A model generated the notes under the pieces. It worked only from the letters and a program-made list of their open reading frames with translations. It did not search any database and was not told the origin of the DNA. Position numbers and translations under genes: made by a program. Of a DNA stretch of 64,000 nucleotides, positions 10,695 to 19,828 are shown in pieces. Location of the stretch: contig CM067315.1 of assembly GCA_034231615.1 (NCBI GenBank), positions 9,013,915 to 9,077,914 on the forward strand. Direction: 5' to 3'. The stretch's first letter is position 1. Each line of letters begins with the position of its first letter. The DNA comes from Meghimatium bilineatum (taxonomy: Eukaryota; Mollusca; Gastropoda; Stylommatophora; Philomycidae).

Positions 10695-11100
10695 TTTTCT
10701 TAAGCGTTCATTCTCAAATTACCGCTGGATTTCTCTTGTAACAGGACAATGCTCCTACTAGATTTCCAACGCAGTGGTTAGTGCACTGGCTTCGCATATG
10801 AGAGGTCCTGGGTTCGTTCTCCAGTTAAAAATGTTTTTTCAGATCACAATGGCTCCTGTGTCGACCCAGCCTTAATTGGGTACTGGATTAATCCAGAAAG
10901 ACCAGCGAGGGAGAAGAGATGGCTACTGCCCTCATATAGCAGAGCCACTGAAATATGAGATTGCTAAGATCTCACACCCATGCACAGCATTAATAAATGG
11001 TATGGGTTAACTTTATTTTACTCGTCCGGAGAATGGAAATGTGTTGTGTCACTGTTTCTATGCGCAAATGCCCAACACATCCATCTTCAGCTGTAGCCTT
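10695..11100 (-). mobile_element. Type B repeat split by a SINE
   Basis: The left half (complement of TTTGAGAATGAACG, through CTAGATTTCC) and the right half (GGAGAATGGAAATGTGTTGT onwards) together form one type B copy. The SINE at 10766-11025 sits between them. Confidence 0.75.
10766..11025 (+). mobile_element. tRNA-derived SINE S2, near full length
   Basis: The tRNA-like head has A box ACGCAGTGGTTAGTGC, an anticodon-arm-like TGGCTTCGCATATGAGAGG and B box GGGTTCGTTCTCC. The tail contains TACTGGATTAATCCAG and ends near GGTATGGGTTAACTTTATTT. A 5'-truncated inverted copy is at 15845-15992. It is nested in a type B repeat. Confidence 0.85.
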
Positions 11101-11329
11101 GAGGTAAACAATGGAAACCTGTTATTACTATGAATGGCATTTCCATTAGTGTGGTTGTATAATAAAAATTTGAATAAAACATGTTTACTGTTTACAAGTT
11201 TGGTTGTTTATTAGAATTCATTCTTTAAAAAAAAACCATTTAGATATATCTCTTGTAGCAGAACAATGGTCAGACTCAAGCCTATAGATGGGTGAGGGGA
11301 GGGGGGTGTTCTAATACCAACCACCACTT

Positions 11330-11513
11330 CCTTTCCAGGAAATAAGAATGATACTGTGTATCTTCCATGCATATTATAAGAGGTGACTTATGGGGTGGAG
11401 TTGACTGCCCCATACTATATAGGGTCAAAGGGACCCAGAAGCCATGCTGAAGTTGGATATGTCAGGCCGAAGGTGCATGTATCGCATGACACAATGAGGT
11501 CCATTCTACAGAT
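11330..11513 (+). mobile_element. GAA-tailed dispersed repeat type A, partial
   Basis: GGGGTGGAGTTGACTGCCCC, TATAGGGTCAAAGGGAC and GCCATGCTGAAGTTGGATAT follow the type A body. The 3' end is missing, and the copy runs into the 30-bp array that follows. Confidence 0.75.
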
Positions 11514-11519
11514 TTTCAT

Positions 11520-11920
11520 ATGGCTAGACTTCATCTGACTAGACTACATCCGACTAGACTACATGTGGCTAATCTTTGTTCGGCTAGACTTCGTCCGGCT
11601 AGACTACATGTGGCTAGACTTCGTCCGGCTAGACTACATGTGGCTAGACTTCGTCCGGATAGACTACATGTGGCTAGACTTCGTCCGGCTAGACTACATG
11701 TGGCTAGACTTCGTCCAGCTAGACTACATGTGGCTAGACTTCGTCCGGCTAGACTACATGTGGCTAGACTTCGTCCAGCTAGACTACATGTGGCTAGACT
11801 TCGTCCAGCTAGACTACATGTGGCTAGACTTCGTCCGGCTAGACTACATGTGGCTAGACTTCGTCCGGCTAGACTACATGTGGCTAGACTTCATCCGGCT
11901 AGACTACATGTGGCTAATCA
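11520..11920. repeat. 30-bp minisatellite, about 13 copies
   Basis: The unit is CTAGACTACATGTGGCTAGA plus CTTCGTCCGG. Because 30 is a multiple of three, all frames stay open and give Leu/Arg-rich or Trp-Leu-Asp-rich 10-residue repeats in two overlapping frames. There is no splice or codon evidence that it is translated. Confidence 0.95.
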
Positions 11921-12159
11921 GCAGGAATATGGGAATGAACACAGAAGAAGAAGTAGTAAGAGTTTAATCAAAAGATGATTAAAAAAACTCTCTTCCTCTC
12001 CCCCCTTCCTAATGATATTCCACCAAGAAGTAGTAAAATCTCTTATATAAAAGAGGGAACTACATACAGATAGACAGATCAGATGTTTATTATAGGGAAC
12101 TCTTCTTTCTCTGAAAGTGTATCTATGAACTTGATCTGACCATACTAGATTTGCAAGAT

Positions 12160-12433
12160 AATGAGGCATCCAGCCAAAAGGCGCACAGATAATCAGGATG
12201 CCACACACAAAACACTGTGTACATGTGGACAGGCAGCAGAGAGTGCCAAACATATACTTCAAGAGTGTTCTGAGCATGAAACGCTGAGGCAAACATATTG
12301 GCCAGAGGAAACAACACTGGAATCAAAACTCTATGGGACACTGTATGAACTACAAAAGACAGTGAGTTTTATTAAGGAGACAGAATTACAGATATAGACA
12401 TGTTTCAAGTGAACGAAAGAAGAAGAAGAAGAA
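12160..12433 (+). mobile_element. RNase H LINE 3' end with GAA tail
   Basis: It encodes a C-terminal 78-residue piece with [20 protein letters not shown] and then [20 protein letters not shown] before the stop at 12395-12397. It closely matches the end of the copy at 48053-49290. The tail is GAAAGAAGAAGAAGAAGAA. GCAAGAT on both sides (12153-12159 and 12434-12440) is the probable target duplication, within a type B repeat. Confidence 0.85.
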
Positions 12434-12671
12434 GCAAGATGATATAGCCCAGAGAACATAGATAAATTGTGTTGCACTTTTATTTCTGCAAATGGTCAAT
12501 GACACGTCCAGCTTTAGTAGAGTTTGGTTGTTTAACGGAATGTATAATTATTGTATTTTCTTAAAGTTTGATGGCATCAGGGTTGTTAAGTAAGTTCTGA
12601 GACTTATTTTATTTAGAAAACCATAATATGCCTATGTAGCATGGGGGTATTAATCTAGTGTATGTGTGAAT

Positions 12672-12850
12672 CGAGGAGCGCGATGGCCTAGTTGATAGTG
12701 AGCCTGCCTGATGCATGAGTTAGGGAGGTAAAAACAGCAAGGAAGGGAACTGGCCACCCCCACTTAATAGTTCTGCGACTTAGTACATGAAAAGTTATCT
12801 TCATCCCTGACTACAGATGCCATGGGACCTACCTTTACCTTTATTTTATG
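12672..12850 (+). mobile_element. tRNA-derived SINE S3, diverged
   Basis: GATGGCCTAGTTGATAGTGA matches the A-box region of the S3 copy at 61050-61240. The B box is no longer clear. The later part contains AAGGAAGGGAACTGGCC and GATGCCATGGGACCTACC. Confidence 0.6.
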
Positions 12851-13199
12851 TATGAATCAAACTGGAAGTTGGTAACTTCATGCATGAACTGTGTGCAAAA
12901 TGAAGGTGACCTAGTAGTCTTCGTCAGATTTCAGAAATAGATGTTTACAGTAATTCATGTTTCTGCTTTCATCATGAAAAAAACTGATCCTGAAACATTT
13001 GAAATACTGCAGTCAGCTTTAAGAAAGTCCTGTCTAAGTTGATCTCAAAATCTTTAGTGGTATTCTCCTTTCCAACATGGACACAGATCCTTTGAAGATG
13101 ACCAATCTTCCATACTGACAAGATTATGGCACATGTGCACGAAATTCTACTCTCTGACATGTCTGACTATCACAGAGGTCGCTGAGGATATATGTAATA

Positions 13200-13620
13200 T
13201 TAGTCGGTACATACATAGACTTGCAATTGCAACACTCGAATTAACACAAATGAGAAAGCTATGGCAAAGTAATAACGAAACTAAATTAACCCTTTTTAGA
13301 TCATGTGTTTTCCCAGTGGCAATATATGGATGGGAGACTCTGAACTTTTAAACAAGACAATATCCAAAAGAATAAATTCAGTTGAAATGAAGTGCTGCAG
13401 AAAGATCCTACGAATATCATGGACAGAGAAAAAGAAGAACATTGAAGTTCTGAAATTACTGAAACTAAATGAAGGCTGCCAAATACCATCATAAGAAGGA
13501 ATTTACAGTATTTGGACACTTAAAGCGACATGATGGTATCAAAAGGTTGATTCTAGAGGGCACAGTGAAGAAGGCCCGTAATAGAGAGCCGTTCAGCGTA
13601 ACCACGACGAAGACAATGTT
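13200..13620 (+). mobile_element. RTE-like LINE C-terminal relic
   Basis: The translation shows LTLFRSCVFPVAIYGWETLN then INSVEMKCCRKILRISWTEK and, after a frameshift, a GHLKRHD-like piece. This is the post-RT region of the TGA-tailed LINE better kept at 14950-15441. It is frameshifted and dead. Confidence 0.8.
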
Positions 13621-13799
13621 ATGGAAAGAATGTCACTTGATATAGTCGATGCATGGCACAAAATCACAACTGAAGATTTGAATTTGAGAAGTGGTGTACA
13701 GGTAATTGTGCATAATGACAGCGCCCCAACCACAGGTCTGTCACCTCGAAAACTGTCACGAAACACAAGATTCTCTTGCTCAAACAACCTCAACAATCA

Positions 13800-14070
13800 T
13801 CCAATCTTGCTCCATGTAACACACTTATCCTTGAAACACAAGATTCTCTTGCTCAAACAACCTCAACAATCATCCAATCTTGCTCCATGTAACACACTTA
13901 TCCTTGAAACAATCACCCAATCTTGCTCCATGTAACACACTTATCCTTGTAACACACTTATCCATGTAACACACTTATCCTTGTAACACACTTATCCTTG
14001 TAACACACTTATCCTTGTAACACACTTATCCTTGTAACACACTTATCCTTGTAACACACTTATCCTTTTA
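13800..14070. repeat. 17-bp minisatellite with longer 5' units
   Basis: TTGTAACACACTTATCC repeats about ten times at 13930-14070. Upstream, 13755-13930 holds two copies of a longer unit (CACAAGATTCTCTTGCTCAA and neighbours) that ends in the same 17-mer. Confidence 0.9.
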
Positions 14071-14074
14071 CATT

Positions 14075-14945
14075 CTCTTCCTATAGGTTTATCCACCCAC
14101 GCTTCCCCTACCTTTTCTTCTTATGAACCCAAGTTCTACCATCTCTGCTTTATCAGACTTCACATTCTAATGCCTTACATCAAGACTCACTCATCCTACC
14201 TACAAAGTCCCATGAGCGCTCTTTCCTATTGTACTATTGGCTTTAGGCATACCACTGCCCTGGGCATATACCTTGTGGACTTCTTTGTAATATCTGCTTT
14301 GGGCGTACTATTGCCCTCGGCCTATATCGCGTGGTATTTTTTAGACGTACTATTGCCCTGGGCATATATCGGGTGGACTCCTTCCTTTTGCCCCAGTGGG
14401 TTGGTTACCGAAACCTATGGGGTTTGTATGGTTGAATGTGACTTATACTATCGACGTTAGTAACCATGCAATGACTGCAGCGCCTACAAGTGGTCGGTGA
14501 CACACGGCTGACAGATTAGGCTCGGGGGGCAGTAGTCCCACCCTTGTCTTTCATAGAAGCCAACATGCAGTGCGAGCAATGCATATTAACAGATTACGAT
14601 GTACGGTTGGTCTAACATTGACATGAACCTCAGTTTATCTGAGATTTTCCTCCTCACAGTACATGGTCCGCACTACGGGAATGTGTGATGGTTTGAGGTT
14701 CTGTCCTTTGATCGTTGTTCCTTATAGATTAACCAGTGCACAGTGCGAGCAATATCGATGAATGGTGTGCGATGTGCAGCTGGCTCCTCCCAGTTACGTC
14801 ACGTTTGGTTTCTGTGACCGGTCACATTCTGTTATACCTCATTGGGGCCTTTGACACCCTGACCTACACCATAACAACATATGGGTCTGCCCGACACTAA
14901 CCCCTTGTGCCATACAATACATTTTACATGCTCTGGTTGCCGCTT
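14075..14945. other. No recognised gene
   Basis: Imperfect direct repeats of a 55-60 bp unit with TTGCCCTGGGCATAT lie at 14240-14370. The rest shows no motif I recognise. The 96-residue open frame at 14170-14460 crosses the imperfect repeat and has no supporting feature. Confidence 0.5.
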
Positions 14946-14949
14946 CTGG

Positions 14950-15441
14950 TTTGCTTCCTTCCATCATGGCCATAAACAACAAAATAGAAACGAAAGTGCT
15001 AATGTTACGAACTTTTATTTTTCCGGTTGCAACATACGGCTGTGAAACATGGACTCTAAGTAAAACAGCGGCAAAGAAGATCAACGCCTTCGAGCTGAAA
15101 TGCTACAGAAAGATACTTAAAATATCATGGAAGGATAAAATCAGAAACTCAGATATTATAAACACATTGAATATTCCAGAGTGTTGGTTACTAAACACAA
15201 TAACAAAAAGAAAACTACGCCTGTTTGGTCATATAAAGAGACATAACTGTTTAGAAAGACAAATAATGGAGGGAAGAGTACCTGGGAAGAGGAGAAGGGG
15301 CAGACCAAGCAGACGATGGACTGACGACATTAAAGATAATATGAATACATCGCTAGAAAATGCAAGCCACATCGCCCAAGACAGAGAGAGGTTCAGAGAG
15401 TTCATTGGGAAGACAACGTTCTGGAAGGAATACGTCACATG
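14950..15441 (+). mobile_element. RTE-like LINE ORF2 C terminus, open
   Basis: An uninterrupted 163-residue frame carries the post-RT region: FPVATYGCETWTLSKTAAKK, ELKCYRKILKISWKDKIRNS, LRLFGHIKRHNCLERQ, GRVPGKRRRGRPSRRWTDDI and RFREFIGKTTFWKEYVT, then the stop. The DNA continues TGACATCATGG, so the element ends almost at its stop codon. The catalytic RT half is missing (5' truncation). The lack of stops suggests it is young. Confidence 0.88.
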
Positions 15442-15699
15442 ACATCATGGCCAAATATTCCGTTCCCGTATCTCCTTCTACCATAGGCACCCTCGTTTTC
15501 GGCTCTGTGTTCTCATTCTCTTTCATTTCCTATCCTTTGTCTTTCTAGTACAGTCTACGTGTCATCAATCTATACAGTGATTCCTTCTTACGACCCGCGT
15601 GTTTGGGACAATCCTCACCGTTTAGTAGTGCCTTCTCTGGCAGCTTCCCCTTCTCCCGCCTTCTCATGTGGTTTATCTCTGTCATATTTCCTGGACCCT

Positions 15700-15840
15700 A
15701 ACCGGCTCGCTAATACACATTCTGACTATCTGTAACCGTTTCTCTAACACGGATTCTGACTATTTGTAACATGTTCGCTCCCCTCGGCTAATACATATTC
15801 TGACTATCTGTAACCATTTCGCTAATACAGATTATAACTG
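15700..15840. repeat. Short degenerate tandem array
   Basis: There are four irregular copies of a unit containing TCTGACTATCTGTAACC and TCGCTAATACA. Confidence 0.75.
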
Positions 15841-15844
15841 TATT

Positions 15845-15992
15845 TAAAGTAAAGTAATCCATAGCATTTATTAATGCCGTAGGGGTGTGAGATGAAAGTG
15901 ATCTCACATTTCAGTGGCTCTGCAAATGAGGGCGATAGCCATCTCCTCTCCCTCGCAGTCTTTACTTCCCGGATTAATCTGGTACCAATTTA
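15845..15992 (-). mobile_element. tRNA-derived SINE S2, truncated
   Basis: Its minus strand matches the body and tail of S2 at 10766-11025: CCAGATTAATCCGGGAAGTA, GAGGGAGAGGAGATGGCTAT and GAGATCACTTTCATCTCACA. The tRNA-like head is absent. Confidence 0.8.
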
Positions 15993-16094
15993 TTCAACTA
16001 TATACCCGCATCTCAAAGGCATGAATTCTGTAATTATTTATTTAGTGTCCATGCTTCTGATGGATGCTTCTGTTCAACAGAAGTTCAACAGAAA

Positions 16095-16600
16095 TAAGAT
16101 GCAGAATAGGACAGGAAAAACAACATTCAGAAAAATGAAAAATATACTGTGTAATATGACCTTGTCATTAGAGGTGAGAAAGAGAGTTCTGCAGTGCTAT
16201 ATAACCCCTATACTAACATATGGTTGCGAGTCTTGGACAATAAACAAACTGGAAAGTGGGAGATTGGAGGCAACAGAGATGTGGTTCTACAGAAGAATGC
16301 TGAGAATACCATGGATTGCCAGAAAAACTAATGTAGAGGTGTTAAAAGAGTTAAATGCGAAACGGACCTTAATCAACAATATAAGAAAAAGGCAATCTTC
16401 TTTTTTTGGCCACTTCATGAGACAGGCAGGTTTAGAGAACATAATCACAACAGGCAAGATCGAAGGCACCAGAGACAGAGGGCGACAACGTGAGAAAATA
16501 TTAGACAGTTTGACAACCCGGCACGGCAAAGAAACAACGACTTTGATACATAATACCGTGGAGAGCCATGACCGCCTACGCCACCCGGCATGGCACCTGA
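16095..16600 (+). mobile_element. RTE-like LINE C-terminal fragment
   Basis: An open stretch encodes VLQCYITPILTYGCESWTIN, EATEMWFYRRMLRIPWIARK and IRKRQSSFFGHFMRQAGLEN, then a degraded end. After it comes CACCTGATGATGATTC, a short TGA repeat like the ends at 23765 and 41178. It is a subfamily different from 14950-15441. Confidence 0.85.
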
Positions 16601-16796
16601 TGATGATTCTTCTGATCTATAGATTAATATAAAAATAGATGTGTCATTTTATAATTCTCATTTTTATATTGAATTTTGGTAAATAGGCCCCTAAATATTT
16701 ATACTTTTGCCATATATAATAACCAGCAAATGAAAATACAACAATCGTCGGAGTGGCCTAATGTAGTGACGCATTTTAAAGACCGTACCTACGAGA

Positions 16797-16967
16797 GCTT
16801 GTACCTGGGGGAGGAGAAGGGGCAGACCAAGAAGACGATGGACTGACGACATTAAAGATAATATGAATACATCGCTAGAAAATGCAAGCCACATCGCCCA
16901 AGACAGAGAGAGGTTCAGAGAGTTCATTGGGAAGACAACGTTCTGGAAGGAATACGTCACATGACAC
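16797..16967 (+). mobile_element. 5'-truncated RTE-like LINE with 10-bp target duplication
   Basis: The last 150 bp are almost identical to 15290-15441 and encode the same final residues through KEYVT and the stop TGA. ACCTACGAGA occurs on both sides (16787-16796 and 16968-16977). The insert ends CACATGACAC, three bases after the stop codon. Confidence 0.9.
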
Positions 16968-17375
16968 ACCTACGAGAAGTAGGACATGGCATTTCTAAAG
17001 TGCAAAGGTCATCAATACCAGAAATGTCAACTTCATAAACAATGCACCCAAATTTTATTCAGCGTAGAATAACAAATATTGTGACGTTCTCAAACTATAT
17101 TTATTCATGAGTGGTATACTTACTTAACTACATTTAGGCCTATACTAGAGACACTGTTCAGAATTATTATTAAATGGAAGTAGTTAGCAAGTCGCTCAGA
17201 GAATCGGTAAGTTAAGTCTAGTTGTCAGATTAGAAAAAGAAACCGGTAACTGCAGACAGATCAACAAATGATGAATTAGAATTTCATTTCTGAAACAGAT
17301 ATACCCAATCATCTGTCTGTTGTTGGTGACAGTGACTTGCAAGAAGTTGATTGATTATTGATTTAAAATAGTCTA

Positions 17376-17532
17376 TATGCCTACAGAATATGATTGAATA
17401 TCACACGGGCCTACTCCAACAGCTTGCTTTAAATTTAATGTATTATTTATAAAGTATTATTTATAAATAATACATTAAAGTAAGCAAGTTCTTGGCGTAG
17501 GCCCGTGTGATATTCTGTAGGCATATTATAGA
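17376..17532. repeat. Long hairpin-forming inverted repeat
   Basis: The left arm (ATGCCTACAGAATAT, ATATCACACGGGCCTAC, TTTAATGTATTATTTATAA) is answered by the right arm in reverse complement around a centre near 17457. The arms are about 75 bp with internal mismatches and little loop. It may be a MITE or a foldback made by template switching. No coding frame is present. Confidence 0.85.
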
Positions 17533-17574
17533 CTAATATATAATGTAGTTGTAAACCAATGTTATGATTTTATA

Positions 17575-17700
17575 TATTTTAGGCAATATTTATGTCCAGT
17601 ATGATGCCATTGCTTTATGAATGTTCAGGATGTTCACTTGCATGCATCTGAATTCAAACCAAGTGCCTTGGCTGTCTGAGACTTGCTGACCATCTTTCAG
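17575..17700 (-). mobile_element. tRNA-derived SINE S1, fragment
   Basis: TTTAGGCAATATTTATGTCC, GATGCCATTGCTTTATGAAT and a complement of the B-box region (GAATTCAAACC) match S1 at 7815-8066 in the same orientation. It is strongly diverged. Confidence 0.6.
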
Positions 17701-17804
17701 TTATAACTTGGGCCAATTTTATAGGCCTATGTGAAGTATATAACTACAGACATGAATGACAATATCAGTGGGCGACTTCTAAGATGGGGTTTTCGCTTTT
17801 CAAA

Positions 17805-17990
17805 CATCACGAGAAGCCCAATGGACCAACGAAACATCATGAGAAGCCCAATCCAATGGACCCACCAAACATGAGAAGCCTAATCTAATGGACCCACCAA
17901 ACATCATGAGAAGCCCAACCCAATGGGCCCACCAAATATGAGAAGCCCAACCCAATGGGCCCACCAAACATGAGAAACCCAACCTAATAT
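17805..17990. repeat. 32-35 bp minisatellite, about 5 copies
   Basis: The unit is ATGAGAAGCCCAACCCAATG plus GGCCCACCAAAC, with some copies carrying an extra CAT. Confidence 0.9.
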
Positions 17991-18101
17991 GGACCTGCAA
18001 ACAACAAGAGAGCAAATCAGAATATGATATTCCTTATGATGAGTATGACTTTCTTGTATTATTCTCCCTCCCCATGAAATATACAAAATTATTCTGTAAA
18101 T

Positions 18102-18841
18102 TCATTCATTCATTTTCCTTTTGCCCTGAAGTTAGCGCATAGGGCAGAAGTCAGATCTCTCCAATTCTGTCTGTTCAAAGCTATTCTGTGCAGTTCTTGA
18201 ATAGTATGAATATTGGTTAATTAACTTTCTCTATTGTTCTTCTGAGTGTTTCTTTTGGTCTACCCCTTGCTCTTTTGCCTGTAGGTATCCATTCAAGTCA
18301 TTGGCGTTGTATTCTGTTGGTGTCTGCACGTAGGACATGTCCGATGTAGGACCAACGACGTTTCCAGATAACATCTGTGATGAAATTTTGATGTTTCTCT
18401 TCTCTGATTTTATTATTCGATTTGAATTCACTCCAATGGGTGTTAGTTATGATACGAAGACATTTGTTCTAGAAACTCAGTAATTTATTTTCTGAAGATA
18501 AAGAGCTTTTCCAGCTCTCACATCCATATGATAGCACCGGAATAACACAGGAATTAAATAAGCGCATTTCCGTGCGTGTACTGATTGACTTTGACTTCCA
18601 GATATTAAACAGTCTGTTAAATGCACTTGATGCTAGGGCAATGCGAGTTGTAATTTCTGGCATAGCATCACCGTCGAGTGTTAATTTGCTTCCTAGATAG
18701 GAGAAATTGTGTACTTTTTCAAGTTGTTGTCCATTTAAAGTAATTTCGTTAGGTGAATTGGTGAAGTCCATAATTTTTGGTTTTGATGAATTGATTTGGA
18801 GACCTATTTGTCCTGCAATGAGTTTTAATCTATCTTAAAAC
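18102..18841 (-). mobile_element. RTE-like LINE, AATG tail, 12-bp target duplication
   Basis: The minus strand encodes the post-RT region: EKVHNFSYLGSKLTLDGDAM, FNRLFNIWKSKSISTRTEMR, SCVIPVLSYGCESWKSSL, then a shift and YVQTPTEYNANDLNGYLQAK and [10 protein letters not shown]. The 3' end is AAATGAATGAATGAA. TATTCTGTAAAT is exact at 18090-18101 and 18842-18853. The element is 740 bp, 5' truncated, with a few frameshifts. Confidence 0.92.
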
Positions 18842-18853
18842 TATTCTGTAAAT

Positions 18854-19660
18854 AGCCAATATAAATAGGAAGGATAGAGAGCTTATAGAAAAAAGTGGCT
18901 CTGAGCAGTGCATAGGTAGAAACATACCTTCCTGGTGGTGTGATAGTTTTTTTCTGGCTCTGGCCTGGTGTGGGTTGAACATTCACAGTCTTTCCAGCAC
19001 TATAATGCCATTACAACAAAAAGTATTTACAAATGAGATCGGATGTCGCCTCAGTTATCATGGCAGGCAGTGGGTAACCAGGATGCTCTAGATGAAAAAT
19101 TGACTACTGAAATGCATAAAAAACAATGCAAACACAGACATACATAATACACAACAACAACAATGTCAACATCAGAGCATTAGGTCAAAGGGCATGAGCC
19201 CATGGACCGCTGGATCAGCAACCAACCAACCAACAATCATCTGAACAGAATACAACCACAACACAATCCAGGGTACCGGCTTTGCACTCGTCCCTATGAA
19301 ACTGTTGTCCACCACCTTTTTTAATGTCCAGTGCTGGATGACGTCAGGAAAGTGCTTCTCCCTCCAAAGCCAGATAAGTAGAACACCTTATAGAACGGAA
19401 TAACAGTTCACAAATACATGCATATATCACACAATGGCATTGGGTCAAAGGGCCCATAGACCACTTGACCAGCAACCAACCAACCAACAACAAAAAAAGC
19501 ACTAGATGGGATTTGAACCAGGTCCATTCATCTGACACCTGTTTGCCTCACCTCTATAAATAGCACATATCCTAATGCTTTTATCTTGCCTTCTAAACTT
19601 CCAATAACCATATTATAGTGCTGTACTTTTTTTTAAAACTTCACATATACTTTAATTTTA
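18854..19660. other. Intergenic, two SINE pieces
   Basis: The pieces AAAGGGCATGAGCCCATGG plus GATCAGCAACCAACCAACC (19180-19235) and a related copy (19430-19500) end in AACC repeats. Between them no gene is visible. This region should contain the promoter or upstream untranslated exon of the gene at 19680, which I cannot pinpoint. Confidence 0.5.
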
Positions 19661-19679
19661 GTGAAACCTTAATGGCAAT

Positions 19680-19828
19680 ATGGATGAGACAACATTCCAG
19701 TTATTTCAAGACTTTGATTTTGAGCATAACCAGAGTTTTCAAGCAGGATGGAGATCTATTGAAACATTGATTGATCCTCAACTGAAGAAATCAGAGTATC
19801 TCAGAGCTCAAGCATTTTTCTTTAATAA
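19680..19828 (+). CDS. PEX39-like coding exon 1
   Basis: It runs from ATG to AATAA before donor GTACGG and encodes residues 1-49 plus two bases of Lys50. Another ATG at 19672 is out of frame. A putative acceptor ending at 19661 would make this the second exon of the mRNA. Confidence 0.8.

Noticed and set aside
10766-10835. A functional tRNA gene
   Set aside because: The A and B boxes are present, but the acceptor stem does not pair and the sequence continues into a SINE body with copies elsewhere. The same applies to 7990-8066 and 61165-61240.
11520-11978. Two overlapping repeat-protein frames of 152 and 134 residues
   Set aside because: They translate a 30-bp minisatellite; any frame stays open because 30 is a multiple of three. 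No splice sites, promoter or codon bias support translation.
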